A DNA stretch of 64,000 bases from CALOFP01 sp942492635 (GCA_942492635.1 CALOFP010000003.1:124001-188000), one strand, 5' to 3'; counted from the stretch's first letter, positions 8,827 to 17,527 are shown. Made by a program: numbers and translations. Notes: generated from the sequence alone by a model not told the origin.

Positions 8827-11448
8827 ATGAAATGTTTTAAATTTGTGATTGCAATTTTTGCAATTTTGTCGATTCTCGCTTGCGGAGAGGATAGCTCTAA
8901 AAGCGAGAAAACAGACGCAGATGTTATTGTCGATACCGACGGTGACAAAACTCCCTCAAATGATGAAGACAAGAAGCCTGTCGACGAAGAGAAGGATGAC
9001 GATCCAGTCGTAGACGAAGAGAAGGACGATGAGCCGGTCGTTGACGAAGAGAAGGACGACATTCCAGTTGTTGATGAGGATGACGACGAAGATGTTGTAG
9101 TTGTCGATCCATGTAAGAATGTTACTTGCGGCGGTAACGGCACCTGCGCACCCAACACTGATGGTGATCCTGAATGTACCTGTAACGACGGATTCAGGCT
9201 CGACAAGGAAAACCCTCTAAATTGCGAAGCCATTCCTTGCCACAATGAAGACTGCGGTGGAAACGGTACCTGCTCGGAGACGGAATCAGGAACAGCCCAG
9301 TGCGCGTGTGACACAGGGTTCCTCATCGAAGAGGGAAATGCCCTCAACTGTATCCCAGGTTACATATTCCCAAACAACAGTTTTGAACAGTGGGAAAAAC
9401 GAACAGTTAAGATTCCGGAAACCAACAATTGGGGTGAATTGGTAGTGGATGGTGATGGTAACGTTGTGTTTACCGATCAGGAAGAAGAGATAGATGCACC
9501 GGTTAACTGGAGTGTAGGATATTTCACTTCTCCTACAAAATCAGATCGGGGAGATGCGGGTTTTGCGGCAAAATTATTTACTGATCTGGAGTACAATAAG
9601 TTTCTTACTTCTTCACCTGTTGATTGCGGTCCTGTAGCTCCGAAAACAATTACATTTGACATGAAGGGCGCTGGGACCGTACTTGCGATTCTCACAATAA
9701 ATCCGAAGGATAACGCAACAAGGAAAGATGCGGAAATTTCTGCACCCAAAGTATATTACTACAAGCTCGACAGTTCAAAACGTCTTTTCTCAAATATGAA
9801 AACAGGACCAGGCGGTAGCGACGTCGTTTATTTCGAGAAAAATGCTTCCGGAGGTAAGTGGCCTAAATATACCATTCTATTGGGTGACGAAATTAAAGAG
9901 TTATGGAAAGTGGGCAATACCATGAAGCTGACTTTTTTTGCAGGGAAAGGAAAATCAGTTGAAGGTAAGTACATGTCCTTTGATGCAAGCATAGACAACG
10001 TTGAAATAGGTATGGAAGCTCCTGCCTGTGTTGCTCATAGCGATTGTACAGATAGCTCGAAACCTTTTTGTAATACAAACCCTGATGAGGAAACATTCCT
10101 TACTTGTACTGAAATTCCTTCATGCGTAGGTAAAACCATAAAGGATTTAAAGACATTGAATGGTGTGAAAATTGGAGATACCGTAAATGTCTGTGAGGCT
10201 GTTTTAACATCACCTATCCATGGACGTCAGCTCCACCTGGCCTATGCCGCCGATCCGGAAGGAGGTGACTCAAGCGCTATCCAACTTAAAGATATGTCGT
10301 TTTCAATCTTCTCCGACGAAAAGATTGGAACTAAAGTGAGGCTTAAGGGAGTCTACAGTGAGCATTCAAGTGAAGGTGTGTATCTTGAGATAAAAGAATT
10401 GACAAAACTTCCCGGGGAAAAGATTCCGACACCGGTAGAAACCACACCGATAGACTGCAAAGATGAAAAGTTCCAGCACAGTCTTATTACTCTGAAGAAT
10501 GTATCTGTAACAGCTTTGTGGAGAGATGTTAAGATCGATGGAGATATAATCATATCAACATACGGTGCATATCAGTTACCCAAACCTTTTCTTGGAGACA
10601 CAATAACTTCCATTACAGGTAATTTGCACTATCAGTATGGAGCTTGGGAACTCTTACTCCGAAGTGCAGATGATGTTGTAATGTCTGAATCCCCCTGCAA
10701 GGATCAGACCTGCGGCGGGTTCGGAACCTGCTCCGTAGAAAACAGCTCCGCAAAATGTACTTGTGATAGCGGATATGAAAATGAAGATGGAAAACCTCTA
10801 AACTGTGTAAAAATCGACCCCTGCGAAAATGTAACTTGTGGTGATAACGCACAGTGCGCTCCGAATGCTGAAGGTGTCGGTGAGTGTACATGTAAGGATG
10901 GCTTTGAGAACGATCCGGCTACAGATTTCGAATGTGTAGCAAAGACTTCTGAAGATCTCAAGGATCCTTTTATTTCCGAGTACATCGAAGGTGGAAATCA
11001 GAACAAGGCTCTCGAAATCTACAACCCCAACGATAAAGAAATTTCCCTTGAAGGATATTCCGTAAAATCAACTCATGACAACACTGAATATGCCGATAGG
11101 TTTGTTTTCACTGCAGAAAATAAGATCCCTGCAAAAGGCGTTTTCGTTGTTTCCCATACTCAGGCTGCTCCGGCAATTCTAGCTCATGCGAAACTTACAA
11201 ACGGTAGTATCCCATGGAATGGTAACGACGCTGTCGGACTCTTCAAAGGTGAAACAATGATCGATGTTGTCGGAGTTCCTAATGAAGCAAGCATTAAAGA
11301 TGTTACTCTCGTGAGGAAAAGTGAAGTAGCACAAGGTAATACCACTTTCGATAAAGAGGGGGAATGGATAGTAAATGTTAAAGACACTCTAGATTTTATC
11401 GGAGCTCACCCTGGAAAACCAGCTGCTGCAACTGAACCTGTGGAATAA
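8827..11448 (+). CDS. Surface lipoprotein with acidic repeats, EGF-like modules and C-terminal lamin-tail domain
   Basis: ATG 8827 is chosen over the in-frame GTG at 8815 because GGAGGA lies just before it and the signal peptide then starts correctly; lipobox SILAC gives Cys19. An acidic linker of four 10-residue repeats (VDEEKDDxPV type) precedes two EGF-like Cys-rich modules. A beta-rich region follows (about 180-400), then a Cys-containing OB-fold-like region (about 435-610) and two more EGF-like modules. The C-terminal lamin-tail domain starts about residue 715 with an FISEYIEG opening and KALEIYNP. Lamin-tail domains occur in secreted bacterial nucleases and adhesins, but no nuclease motif is seen here. 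The likely role is cell-surface binding; the substrate is unknown. The gene stands alone. Confidence 0.8.
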   Translation: MKCFKFVIAIFAILSILACGEDSSKSEKTDADVIVDTDGDKTPSNDEDKKPVDEEKDDDPVVDEEKDDEPVVDEEKDDIPVVDEDDDEDVVVVDPCKNVTCGGNGTCAPNTDGDPECTCNDGFRLDKENPLNCEAIPCHNEDCGGNGTCSETESGTAQCACDTGFLIEEGNALNCIPGYIFPNNSFEQWEKRTVKIPETNNWGELVVDGDGNVVFTDQEEEIDAPVNWSVGYFTSPTKSDRGDAGFAAKLFTDLEYNKFLTSSPVDCGPVAPKTITFDMKGAGTVLAILTINPKDNATRKDAEISAPKVYYYKLDSSKRLFSNMKTGPGGSDVVYFEKNASGGKWPKYTILLGDEIKELWKVGNTMKLTFFAGKGKSVEGKYMSFDASIDNVEIGMEAPACVAHSDCTDSSKPFCNTNPDEETFLTCTEIPSCVGKTIKDLKTLNGVKIGDTVNVCEAVLTSPIHGRQLHLAYAADPEGGDSSAIQLKDMSFSIFSDEKIGTKVRLKGVYSEHSSEGVYLEIKELTKLPGEKIPTPVETTPIDCKDEKFQHSLITLKNVSVTALWRDVKIDGDIIISTYGAYQLPKPFLGDTITSITGNLHYQYGAWELLLRSADDVVMSESPCKDQTCGGFGTCSVENSSAKCTCDSGYENEDGKPLNCVKIDPCENVTCGDNAQCAPNAEGVGECTCKDGFENDPATDFECVAKTSEDLKDPFISEYIEGGNQNKALEIYNPNDKEISLEGYSVKSTHDNTEYADRFVFTAENKIPAKGVFVVSHTQAAPAILAHAKLTNGSIPWNGNDAVGLFKGETMIDVVGVPNEASIKDVTLVRKSEVAQGNTTFDKEGEWIVNVKDTLDFIGAHPGKPAAATEPVE
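8980..9099 (+). repeat. Four 30-base in-frame repeats coding an acidic linker
   Basis: Units of 30 bases encode a ten-residue acidic motif (VDEEKDDxPV with variants) directly after the lipoprotein anchor. They probably form an extended spacer holding the EGF modules off the membrane. Confidence 0.75.
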
Positions 11449-11750
11449 AAAAGTGTTCAGAAATATAAACAACCTTTTATAGAACAATATCCGATAATTC
11501 GACTTTTTATTTTTTCAACTTATTTTAAATTCTTCCACAATTGAACCTCGATAAATCCCGGAAATTTATAATCGCTGTTGCTTTTATCATTGGGATGGCC
11601 GTAGAGTTTCAATATTTCAGACAATTCATTGAAGTGAAATGTCTCGCCGTGAAAATCTTTTTTCTCATAAGGAAGGTTGTATCCCTCTTCATTAAAAAAT
11701 GGTTCGAAAGGGTAGGCGATAAGGCTGTCGCAAACCCTTCCTTTTTCATC
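11449..11750 (+). other. Intergenic region between convergent genes, with one terminator-like hairpin
   Basis: A small plus-strand open frame (11541-11768) starts with TTG, lacks a Shine-Dalgarno and reads as low-complexity hydrophobic sequence, so I do not call it. The only structure seen is the hairpin at 11708-11739. Confidence 0.5.
11708..11746 (+). terminator. Hairpin followed by T-run, probable intrinsic terminator
   Basis: An outer stem AAGGGT/ACCCTT encloses an inner stem GCGA/TCGC, and CCTTTTTC follows on the plus strand. It lies 260 bases after the EGF/lamin-tail gene and just before the convergent acetyltransferase gene. Confidence 0.5.
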
Positions 11751-12197
11751 CTAAAAATCTATAGCTAACCTTAGCATATCCTTGAGCTGAATACCGCACT
11801 CGAAGATCGGTTGGTCATAATTATTTAAAAAGAAGTCGCGATCGACAGCATAAACGCGAAATCCGGCTTTTTGATAGAAGGAAAGTTGATATCCGAAAGT
11901 TCCCGTTCCCAACTCCAACCTCTTTGCACCACGATTTTTAGTTTCTGAAATTATAAAGCGTAATAACTTGGACCCGACTCCCTTTGCCTGCATTTTTGGA
12001 TCAACTGCGATATTCATAAGTTCGAAAATTCCATTTTTCAATTGATAGAGAACTGCAACACCGATAATCCGACCCGATTCCTCCGCAATATAGATATCTG
12101 AATCAGCCAGATATTTTTTTACCTTACTCTCTGATGGATCCGCATCCAATAATAAATGCATCGGAGCCTGATCAGGAGTTATTGACCGAATATTCAT
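11751..12197 (-). CDS. GNAT-family N-acetyltransferase
   Basis: The 148-residue product has the GNAT fold signature. A beta strand giving VAVLYQ is followed by IAVDPKMQAKGVGSKLL with the QxxGxG acetyl-CoA pyrophosphate loop, and later by LGTGTFGYQLSFYQKAGF, a typical motif-B ending. The start at 12197 is preferred to the upstream ATG at 12224 because AGGA lies seven bases upstream and the alternative has no ribosome-binding site. The acceptor substrate (small molecule, antibiotic or protein) cannot be told from sequence. The gene is convergent with the lipoprotein gene and has no operon partner. Confidence 0.85.
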   Translation of the reverse strand: MNIRSITPDQAPMHLLLDADPSESKVKKYLADSDIYIAEESGRIIGVAVLYQLKNGIFELMNIAVDPKMQAKGVGSKLLRFIISETKNRGAKRLELGTGTFGYQLSFYQKAGFRVYAVDRDFFLNNYDQPIFECGIQLKDMLRLAIDF

Positions 12198-12587
12198 TTT
12201 TTTATCCTGTACTATGAATCTCATCTAAAAGAAATTGTTGAATTTATATCATTTTACCTGTTAATTGTATTTGATTTTTAATATTTGTGAAGAATTGATC
12301 AAATTTTTAGTCTAAAAACAAATAATTTTTCTGGGTAAGTCACTGTCAGGCGAGATATCTTTTAATTCTCTATGAACTTGTCGCTGGATTGACCTGAATA
12401 AAAAAATTAGGAGTGAAATGGGCGCTGGAGTTTGTTCAATATATTCTGTAACACAGGTTTTGTTTCTGTTTTCGAGAGGAAGATAATAGTCGGTAATCTA
12501 TCCGAATTTTTTATGAGGAATTGATGTCGAATTGACAAACATGCTGTTTTTGGATACATTTTCAAAAATCATTTCGGGGAGACGAAA
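12198..12587. other. AT-rich intergenic region carrying the promoter of the Rpn gene
   Basis: This spacer lies between the divergently transcribed acetyltransferase and Rpn-type genes. Apart from the promoter at 12532-12560 nothing is recognised; it contains many A/T runs and no open frame with coding character. Confidence 0.45.
12532..12560 (+). promoter_or_regulatory. Sigma70-type promoter of the Rpn-family gene
   Basis: TTGACA and TACATT are separated by 17 bases, giving a transcription start about 20 bases before the ATG at 12588, which follows GGGGAG. Confidence 0.65.
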
Positions 12588-13571
12588 ATGACCGGAAGCA
12601 AAAGAAAAGTTTTTGCTCAAACAACAACCGACAGATATATCAATCCTTTCACCGACTTCGGTTTCAAGAGGCTTTTCGGAGAGGAACCGAGCAAGGATAT
12701 TCTTCTCGATTTTCTTAACTGCCTTCTGGAGGAAGAACGGGGGAAAATCGTATCCCTGAAATATTTGAAAAACGAACAGCTGGGTTCTCTGGATCTCGAC
12801 CGGAAGGCCATTTTCGATATCTACTGCGAAAATGAGAAAGGTGAAAAGTTCATTGTCGAGATGCAGAAGGCAAAACACAACTACTTTAAAGAGAGAACTG
12901 TTTTCTATTCAACTTTTCCAATAAGGGAGCAAGCCGTAAAAGGGGCTTGGGATTACAATCTCAAAGCTGTCTACACTATTGGAATTCTGGACTTTGTATT
13001 TGATGAGGATAAAGATGATCCAGACAAATTCCTTTACAAAGTTAAGCTATCGGATATCGAAACAAAAGAGGTTTTTTACGACAAATTAACCTACATCTAC
13101 CTGGAAATGCCGAAATTTATTAAAAAGGAAGCGGAGCTCGAAACAAATTTTGATAAATGGCTTTACGTCCTCAAGAATCTTCCTGATCTTACAAAAAGAC
13201 CCAGAAAACTGCAGGAGAAGGTTTTCAGGAAACTTTTTGAAATTGCTGAAATAGCAAACTTTTCCCAGGAGCAGTTGGACAATTACGAAGAGAGTCTTAA
13301 AGTTTACCGCGATTTGAAAGGTGTTATCGAAACTGCATTAACTGAAGGGAAGGAGGTAGGTTTTGCCAAGGGAATTGAAGAAGGGATCAAGGAAGGCCGA
13401 AAAGAAGGTATGAAAGAAGGTCTTGAGACTGGTAAAAAAATCGGAATTGAAAAAGGACAAAAAGAAAAAACTATAGAAATTGCAAAAAATCTGCTGGACC
13501 TCCTTGATGATAGAACAATCGCTTCAAAAACCGGCCTTACCATTAAAGAAATCTCGAAATTGAGAGATTAA
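12588..13571 (+). CDS. Rpn-family PD-(D/E)XK nuclease (transposase_31-like)
   Basis: The 327-residue product opens with the family signature INPFTDFGFKRLFG (residues 18-31). The PD-(D/E)XK core follows: Asp77 in AIFDIYC, then Glu91 and Gln93 in VEMQ. The C-terminus carries a repetitive Gly/Lys/Glu segment (EGIKEGRKEGMKEG, about 264-280), a coiled region and a short helix-turn-helix-like tail. Rpn proteins are DNA nucleases that promote RecA-independent recombination; E. coli members have been linked to phage defence. They usually occur as multicopy accessory genes, which fits the gene-poor surroundings. The gene is a single unit with its own promoter and has no visible antitoxin neighbour. 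Confidence 0.9.
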   Translation: MTGSKRKVFAQTTTDRYINPFTDFGFKRLFGEEPSKDILLDFLNCLLEEERGKIVSLKYLKNEQLGSLDLDRKAIFDIYCENEKGEKFIVEMQKAKHNYFKERTVFYSTFPIREQAVKGAWDYNLKAVYTIGILDFVFDEDKDDPDKFLYKVKLSDIETKEVFYDKLTYIYLEMPKFIKKEAELETNFDKWLYVLKNLPDLTKRPRKLQEKVFRKLFEIAEIANFSQEQLDNYEESLKVYRDLKGVIETALTEGKEVGFAKGIEEGIKEGRKEGMKEGLETGKKIGIEKGQKEKTIEIAKNLLDLLDDRTIASKTGLTIKEISKLRD

Positions 13572-13651
13572 AGTATCTTGGGATTTCATTCAAATTTCTG
13601 AAATATCAAATAAATATAGACTTGTTGCAGGATGGGCTCTTCGCTCTTCAA

Positions 13652-14737
13652 CTAGAAAGAGTTCTTCTTTTTCCTGAAATGTGGACTGTCGCCCCACTGA
13701 TTGTAGCCGATCTCTTCACCGATTTCGGAAATGCTGCTGTCGAGAGCATTTCTGCTGCTCTCGGAATTTTCGTCTATTCCCGGTTTGTTATCGTAAAGCT
13801 GATAACCGGATCTGAACTTTGTCTCTGTAACGTTGGGCATGATGATGTTTGCGCCTGCTTTGAGTCCCATTTCGCGACCTACTGGATGAAGAGCCTGAAG
13901 CGCGGTGGTAGAGGCGATATTTACATCTTTCAAAACAATTCTGGTTATTGCGATCATCTTTAGTCCCATTTCAAGTTGACGTTCCTTGTTTTTTTCAAAA
14001 TCTTCAATTGAATCGGCCATCGGTGTGTCGCTGTGGGGGATGAACGGGCCCATTCCGATCATGTCGATATCGTTTTCCTTGAAAAAGAGGATGTCTTTTG
14101 CGAGATCTTCCGCTGTCTGTCCGGGAATTCCAATCATTATACCTGTTCCCACCTGGTATCCGATTTCTCTGAGACTCTCCATGCATGCAATTCGTTCATC
14201 GAAGTCGTCGTCCGGATGCAGTTTTTTGAAAAGTTCCCTATTCGTTGTTTCAATTCGAAGAAGGTACCTGTGGGATCCAAGTTCGAACCACTTTCTGTAT
14301 GTTTCAGGAGAGTGTTCACCGAGGGACAAGGTAACTCCAAGTTTTCCCTTGGTAACTTCGCGAACCTTCTCAAGAACCGTGGAGATGTACTCAATGAACT
14401 TTTCATCTGTTCTTTCTCCGGCTTGAAGCGCAAGAGAGCCGTACTCAGCATCAAGAGCCCACTTCGCAGCTTCGGCAACGTGTGCGGGATCGATTATGTA
14501 ACGGTTTGGATTTTTATTACTTTTCCTTATTCCGCAGTAGATACAGTCTTTGTGGCAGATGTTGCTGAGTTCAATGAGTCCGCGGAAAAAAACCTTGTTA
14601 CCCACGTTTTCCAACTTTATCCGGTAGGCTTTTTCATACAGTTTTTCGAGATCCTCTTTGTTTTCGAGACTGAGAAGAAAAACTATGTCTTCTTTTGATA
14701 ACTGATCTTTTTGGAGAATATTTTCAAGTAAACTCAT
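13652..14737 (-). CDS. hydE: [FeFe]-hydrogenase H-cluster maturase HydE (radical SAM)
   Basis: This 361-residue radical SAM protein has C61-x3-C65-x2-C68 in NICHKDCIYCGIRKSN, the HydE form of the cluster motif. Further typical segments are SLGEHSPETYRKW, GTGIMIGIPGQT, MGPFIPHSDTP and IIMPNVTETKFRSGYQLY near the C-terminus. HydE works with HydF and HydG to build the diiron site of [FeFe] hydrogenase. Neither partner nor a hydrogenase subunit lies in this window, so they must be elsewhere if present. The ATG follows GAGGA. Nine bases separate it from the Rrf2 gene upstream, suggesting one transcript. Methylornithine synthase PylB is the closest alternative family, but the CGIRxSN context favours HydE. 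Confidence 0.88.
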   Translation of the reverse strand: MSLLENILQKDQLSKEDIVFLLSLENKEDLEKLYEKAYRIKLENVGNKVFFRGLIELSNICHKDCIYCGIRKSNKNPNRYIIDPAHVAEAAKWALDAEYGSLALQAGERTDEKFIEYISTVLEKVREVTKGKLGVTLSLGEHSPETYRKWFELGSHRYLLRIETTNRELFKKLHPDDDFDERIACMESLREIGYQVGTGIMIGIPGQTAEDLAKDILFFKENDIDMIGMGPFIPHSDTPMADSIEDFEKNKERQLEMGLKMIAITRIVLKDVNIASTTALQALHPVGREMGLKAGANIIMPNVTETKFRSGYQLYDNKPGIDENSESSRNALDSSISEIGEEIGYNQWGDSPHFRKKKNSF

Positions 14738-14746
14738 ATTTATCCT

Positions 14747-15205
14747 CTAATTATCTGTTTCCAATAACTGATTTCCGGCACATCTTTTTTTCTTTTGACG
14801 AGCCTCTTCAACAAGGCTGGAAAGTTTGATTGCTTTCATTTTGTCCGTAAGGGTTTGGGAAAGTTCTTTCCATAAATTAAATGTGCAGCAATTTTCGAAA
14901 TTTTCGCAGTTTTCGGGATTTTCGCTGCAGTTTACAAGGGAGATAGGGCCTTCGAGTGCCGTCACAATTTCATAAACAGATATCTCCTGCGGATCTTTTG
15001 TGAGAAGATATCCGCCTCTGTTTCCTCGAACACTTTTAACGACACCTCCCTTTTTTAATTTCGACATTAAACTCTCGAGATATTTCACGGAAAGATTCTG
15101 TTTTTCGGCAAGTTTAGAAACCATTACCGGTGATTCTTCAAAATTTTGAGCCAGTTCCACAACCGCCCTCATTCCGTATCTTACCTTTGTGGAAAATTTC
15201 ACCAC
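14747..15205 (-). CDS. Rrf2/IscR-family transcriptional regulator
   Basis: The 152-residue protein has the N-terminal winged helix of Rrf2 regulators (KVRYGMRAVVELA; NLSVKYLESLMSKL; VRGNRGGYLL). A Cys-rich loop reads NCSENPENCENFENCC, suitable for binding an iron-sulfur cluster as in IscR. It starts at one of two tandem GTG codons after GGGAGGA. It is probably co-transcribed with hydE and divergent from nadA, another [4Fe-4S] enzyme gene. It may therefore sense Fe-S, oxygen or redox status and control both directions from the 126-base intergenic region. That regulatory link is inference from position; no operator site was identified. Confidence 0.88.
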   Translation of the reverse strand: MVKFSTKVRYGMRAVVELAQNFEESPVMVSKLAEKQNLSVKYLESLMSKLKKGGVVKSVRGNRGGYLLTKDPQEISVYEIVTALEGPISLVNCSENPENCENFENCCTFNLWKELSQTLTDKMKAIKLSSLVEEARQKKKRCAGNQLLETDN

Positions 15206-15258
15206 GAATCCTCCCGTGAAAGTTTTTCTCTTTAAATCTGGAAAGTTATGAACGAGCT

Positions 15259-15286
15259 TTGTTTTTTACTTCCCTTTTCCTACTAT
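15259..15286 (+). promoter_or_regulatory. Possible nadA promoter
   Basis: TTGTTT and TACTAT are spaced by 16 bases, about 46 bases before the nadA start codon. The match is moderate. Confidence 0.3.
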
Positions 15287-15331
15287 TTTGATAGGATTAA
15301 GCTGAAAGTCAAGTTATTTCGGAGGGAACTG

Positions 15332-16246
15332 ATGAAAAATATCTACGATAGAATAAAGGAACTAAAAAAAGAGAAGAACGCAATCATTCTCGCGCACACA
15401 TATACCTATGGCGATGTTCAGGATCTCGCGGATTACGTCGGCGACAGTTATGGGCTCAGCAAAAAGGCCGCGATGGAAAAGGATGCCGACATAATTGTTT
15501 TTGCCGGAGTTCGTTTTATGGCGGAAACTGCGGCGATTCTCGCTCCTGAGAAAAAGGTGATTCTTCCGGTTGAAAATGCCGGCTGCCCGATGGCGGATAT
15601 GATAGGCGAGGCGGAACTTGTTGAACTCAAAAAGAAATATCCTGATGCCGCAGTTGCCTGCTACATGAATTCCACTGCTGAAATAAAGGCTCTGAGCGAT
15701 GTTTGCGTAACATCGTCGAACGCTGTGAATGTGATAAGAAAACTCGATGCAAAGAAAGTGATTTTCGTTCCCGACAGCCATTTGGGATCATTCGTTGCTG
15801 AAAAAGTTCCGGAAAAGGAGTTCATTCTTTTTCCCGGATTCTGCATTGTTCATCAGAGCATAAACAGGGAGGAAATCGAGGAACTCAAGAAAAAACATCC
15901 CGATGCCGTTGTCATGATGCATCCCGAATGCAGAAAAGAGACCCGGGAACTTGCTGATTTTATTCTCTCAACAGGCGGAATGGTTGATCTCGTCAGCAAA
16001 AAGGCCCATAAAAAATATATAGTCGTAACCGAACAGGGAATTATCCATGCACTCAAAAAGCATAATCCGGATGCCGAATATATAATTCCATCAAAACCGC
16101 AGGCGATCTGCTCCAACATGAAAAAAATAATTCCTGAAGCAATTCTCGATGCACTTGAAAATGAAAAAAATGTTGTGAAAGTTCCGGGTGAAATTGCAGA
16201 TAAGGCCAGAAAATCCCTTGAGTTGATGCTGGAACTGGCGGAATAA
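15332..16246 (+). CDS. nadA: Quinolinate synthase NadA
   Basis: NadA condenses iminoaspartate with dihydroxyacetone phosphate to quinolinate in NAD synthesis and carries a [4Fe-4S] cluster. The product (304 residues) shows ILAHTYTYGDVQDLADYVGDS, GVRFMAETAAIL, GCPMADM, CVTSSNAV, FVPDSHLGSFVAEK, HPECRKE and QAICSNMKK, containing the conserved cluster cysteines. The start at 15332 is chosen over the upstream in-frame ATG at 15248 because GGAGGG lies just before it and the upstream extension is unlike NadA. NadB and NadC genes are not in the window. It is divergent from the Rrf2-hydE pair. Confidence 0.95.
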   Translation: MKNIYDRIKELKKEKNAIILAHTYTYGDVQDLADYVGDSYGLSKKAAMEKDADIIVFAGVRFMAETAAILAPEKKVILPVENAGCPMADMIGEAELVELKKKYPDAAVACYMNSTAEIKALSDVCVTSSNAVNVIRKLDAKKVIFVPDSHLGSFVAEKVPEKEFILFPGFCIVHQSINREEIEELKKKHPDAVVMMHPECRKETRELADFILSTGGMVDLVSKKAHKKYIVVTEQGIIHALKKHNPDAEYIIPSKPQAICSNMKKIIPEAILDALENEKNVVKVPGEIADKARKSLELMLELAE

Positions 16247-16291
16247 TATTCTCTATCTTCTTTTAAAGAAAAAATATAAAAAAATATCCTT

Positions 16292-16314
16292 AGGGGCGGC
16301 CGACGTGTCGTCCC
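16292..16314. repeat. REP-like palindrome
   Basis: An imperfect palindrome of the form AGGGGCGGCCGACGTGTCGTCCC lies after nadA. It resembles the palindrome at 49689-49714 and may act as a transcript end or repetitive element. Confidence 0.4.
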
Positions 16315-16489
16315 GAATAAAAATGTAGTATCAAAAAGTCTTAAGAGGTGACTGAAGATCATTCAGCGGTCATCATTTACCAAAAAAAAGAATTGTCAGC
16401 CTTCAACTTATTAACCAATGTATGAGTTAAAAACCAATTCCGTTCGGTTTAAAAACTATTAAAAAAATGTAGATGAAAAAATTAAGGAA

Positions 16490-16565
<76 letters not shown>

Positions 16566-16647
16566 ACGCCTGACCCAATATAGCCATGGGTGTTTTTTTG
16601 TCAACAAAATTTTAAAAAAAAATGAAAAATTTTTTTCACTCCACGTC

Positions 16648-16675
16648 TTGACATTGCTAAAGGGGGTACTATATA
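16648..16675 (+). promoter_or_regulatory. Promoter of grpE-dnaK-dnaJ
   Basis: A consensus TTGACA and a TATATA are separated by 16 bases. The predicted leader is about 115 bases long and contains an inverted repeat (GGAGA...TCTCC around GAATT/AATTC, 16691-16731). No CIRCE element and no sigma32-type -10 box were found. Confidence 0.6.
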
Positions 16676-16795
16676 GCAGTATGCCGTCGGGGAGAGACCC
16701 TGAAGAATTGTGAAAAATTCTCTCCGTCCGGTTGACTATTGTAAAGGTCTGCTTATTTAAATGGCTGACTCGATTAGTTACGGAGTTTGAAGGAT

Positions 16796-17527
16796 ATGGT
16801 AGAGAACAAGAAAAAAGAAGAGAAAGTTGAGGAAAAGGTAGAGGAGACTCTTCAGCAGGAAGGTTCCGAGGAGAATCAGGTTGAGGAGGAGGTAGTCGCT
16901 GCCGAAGAGGAGATGGAAGGCGAGGAAACCGAAGAGAAGAAGGAGAAGAAGCCCGGACTCAAGGAGAAGATCGCCAAGAAGATGGGTGTAAAGGATTCTT
17001 CGAAAAAGAAGATTGAGAAGCTTGAGGCTGAACTCGCTCAGAAGAGTGAGAGGGTTTCGGAGCTTGAAAGATCCGTTGCCACTCTGGTTGCGGAAAACAG
17101 AAATCAGAAGGCGAGGCTCCAGAAGGAGTTTGATCTTCGGGTTAAATACGCTCTCGAAGACTTTTTTAAGGAGTTCATACTTATAAAGGATGATTTCGAC
17201 AAGGCTCTTTCCTATTTTCATGAGGATCAGATTTCCGATGAGAATAAGCCGCTTTTCGAGGGTATCAAGCATGTTAATACAAATCTCGAAAAGGCTATGG
17301 AAAAGAGCGGTCTCAAGGGTTTCGATTCGGTCGGTGAGGCTTTCGACCCCTCTCTTCATCAGGCTATGAGAATGGTCGATGTCGAGGGAAAACCCCAGAA
17401 CGAGGTCGTAACCGAGTACTGCAGGGGCTACAAGTTTCACGACAGGATTCTCAGGCCTGCTATGGTTGAGGTTGCTTCAGGAAATGATCCTGAAGAGAAG
17501 GAAGAGAAACCTGAGGAAGAAAAGTAA
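16796..17527 (+). CDS. grpE: Nucleotide exchange factor GrpE with long acidic N-terminus
   Basis: GrpE releases ADP from DnaK. The protein (243 residues from ATG 16796) begins with about 60 residues rich in Glu and Lys, then a Lys-rich segment. A long coiled coil (about 75-125) and the C-terminal beta domain follow, with FDPSLHQAMRMVDVEGKPQNEV and YKFHDRILRPAMVEV, diagnostic of GrpE. Typical GrpE proteins have about 190-200 residues, so the acidic N-terminal extension is longer than usual. An upstream TTG (16787) is also in frame, but the Shine-Dalgarno CGGAG fits the ATG better. It is first in a grpE-dnaK-dnaJ operon, 28 bases before dnaK. Confidence 0.93.
   Translation: MVENKKKEEKVEEKVEETLQQEGSEENQVEEEVVAAEEEMEGEETEEKKEKKPGLKEKIAKKMGVKDSSKKKIEKLEAELAQKSERVSELERSVATLVAENRNQKARLQKEFDLRVKYALEDFFKEFILIKDDFDKALSYFHEDQISDENKPLFEGIKHVNTNLEKAMEKSGLKGFDSVGEAFDPSLHQAMRMVDVEGKPQNEVVTEYCRGYKFHDRILRPAMVEVASGNDPEEKEEKPEEEK

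Noticed and set aside
11541..11768. 75-residue plus-strand frame between the lipoprotein and the acetyltransferase
   Set aside because: TTG start without ribosome-binding site, overlaps a terminator-like hairpin and the end of the convergent gene.
13350..13412. Internal AAGGAGGT and in-frame ATG (13410) in the Rpn gene as a start for a short RpnS-like product
   Set aside because: The strong Shine-Dalgarno has no start codon at the right distance (nearest in-frame ATG is over 50 bases away), and the ATG has only a one-base gap to AGAAGG; not enough to call a second product.
16676..16740. CIRCE/HrcA element before grpE
   Set aside because: The TTAGCACTC-N9-GAGTGCTAA pattern is absent; only unrelated inverted repeats are present.
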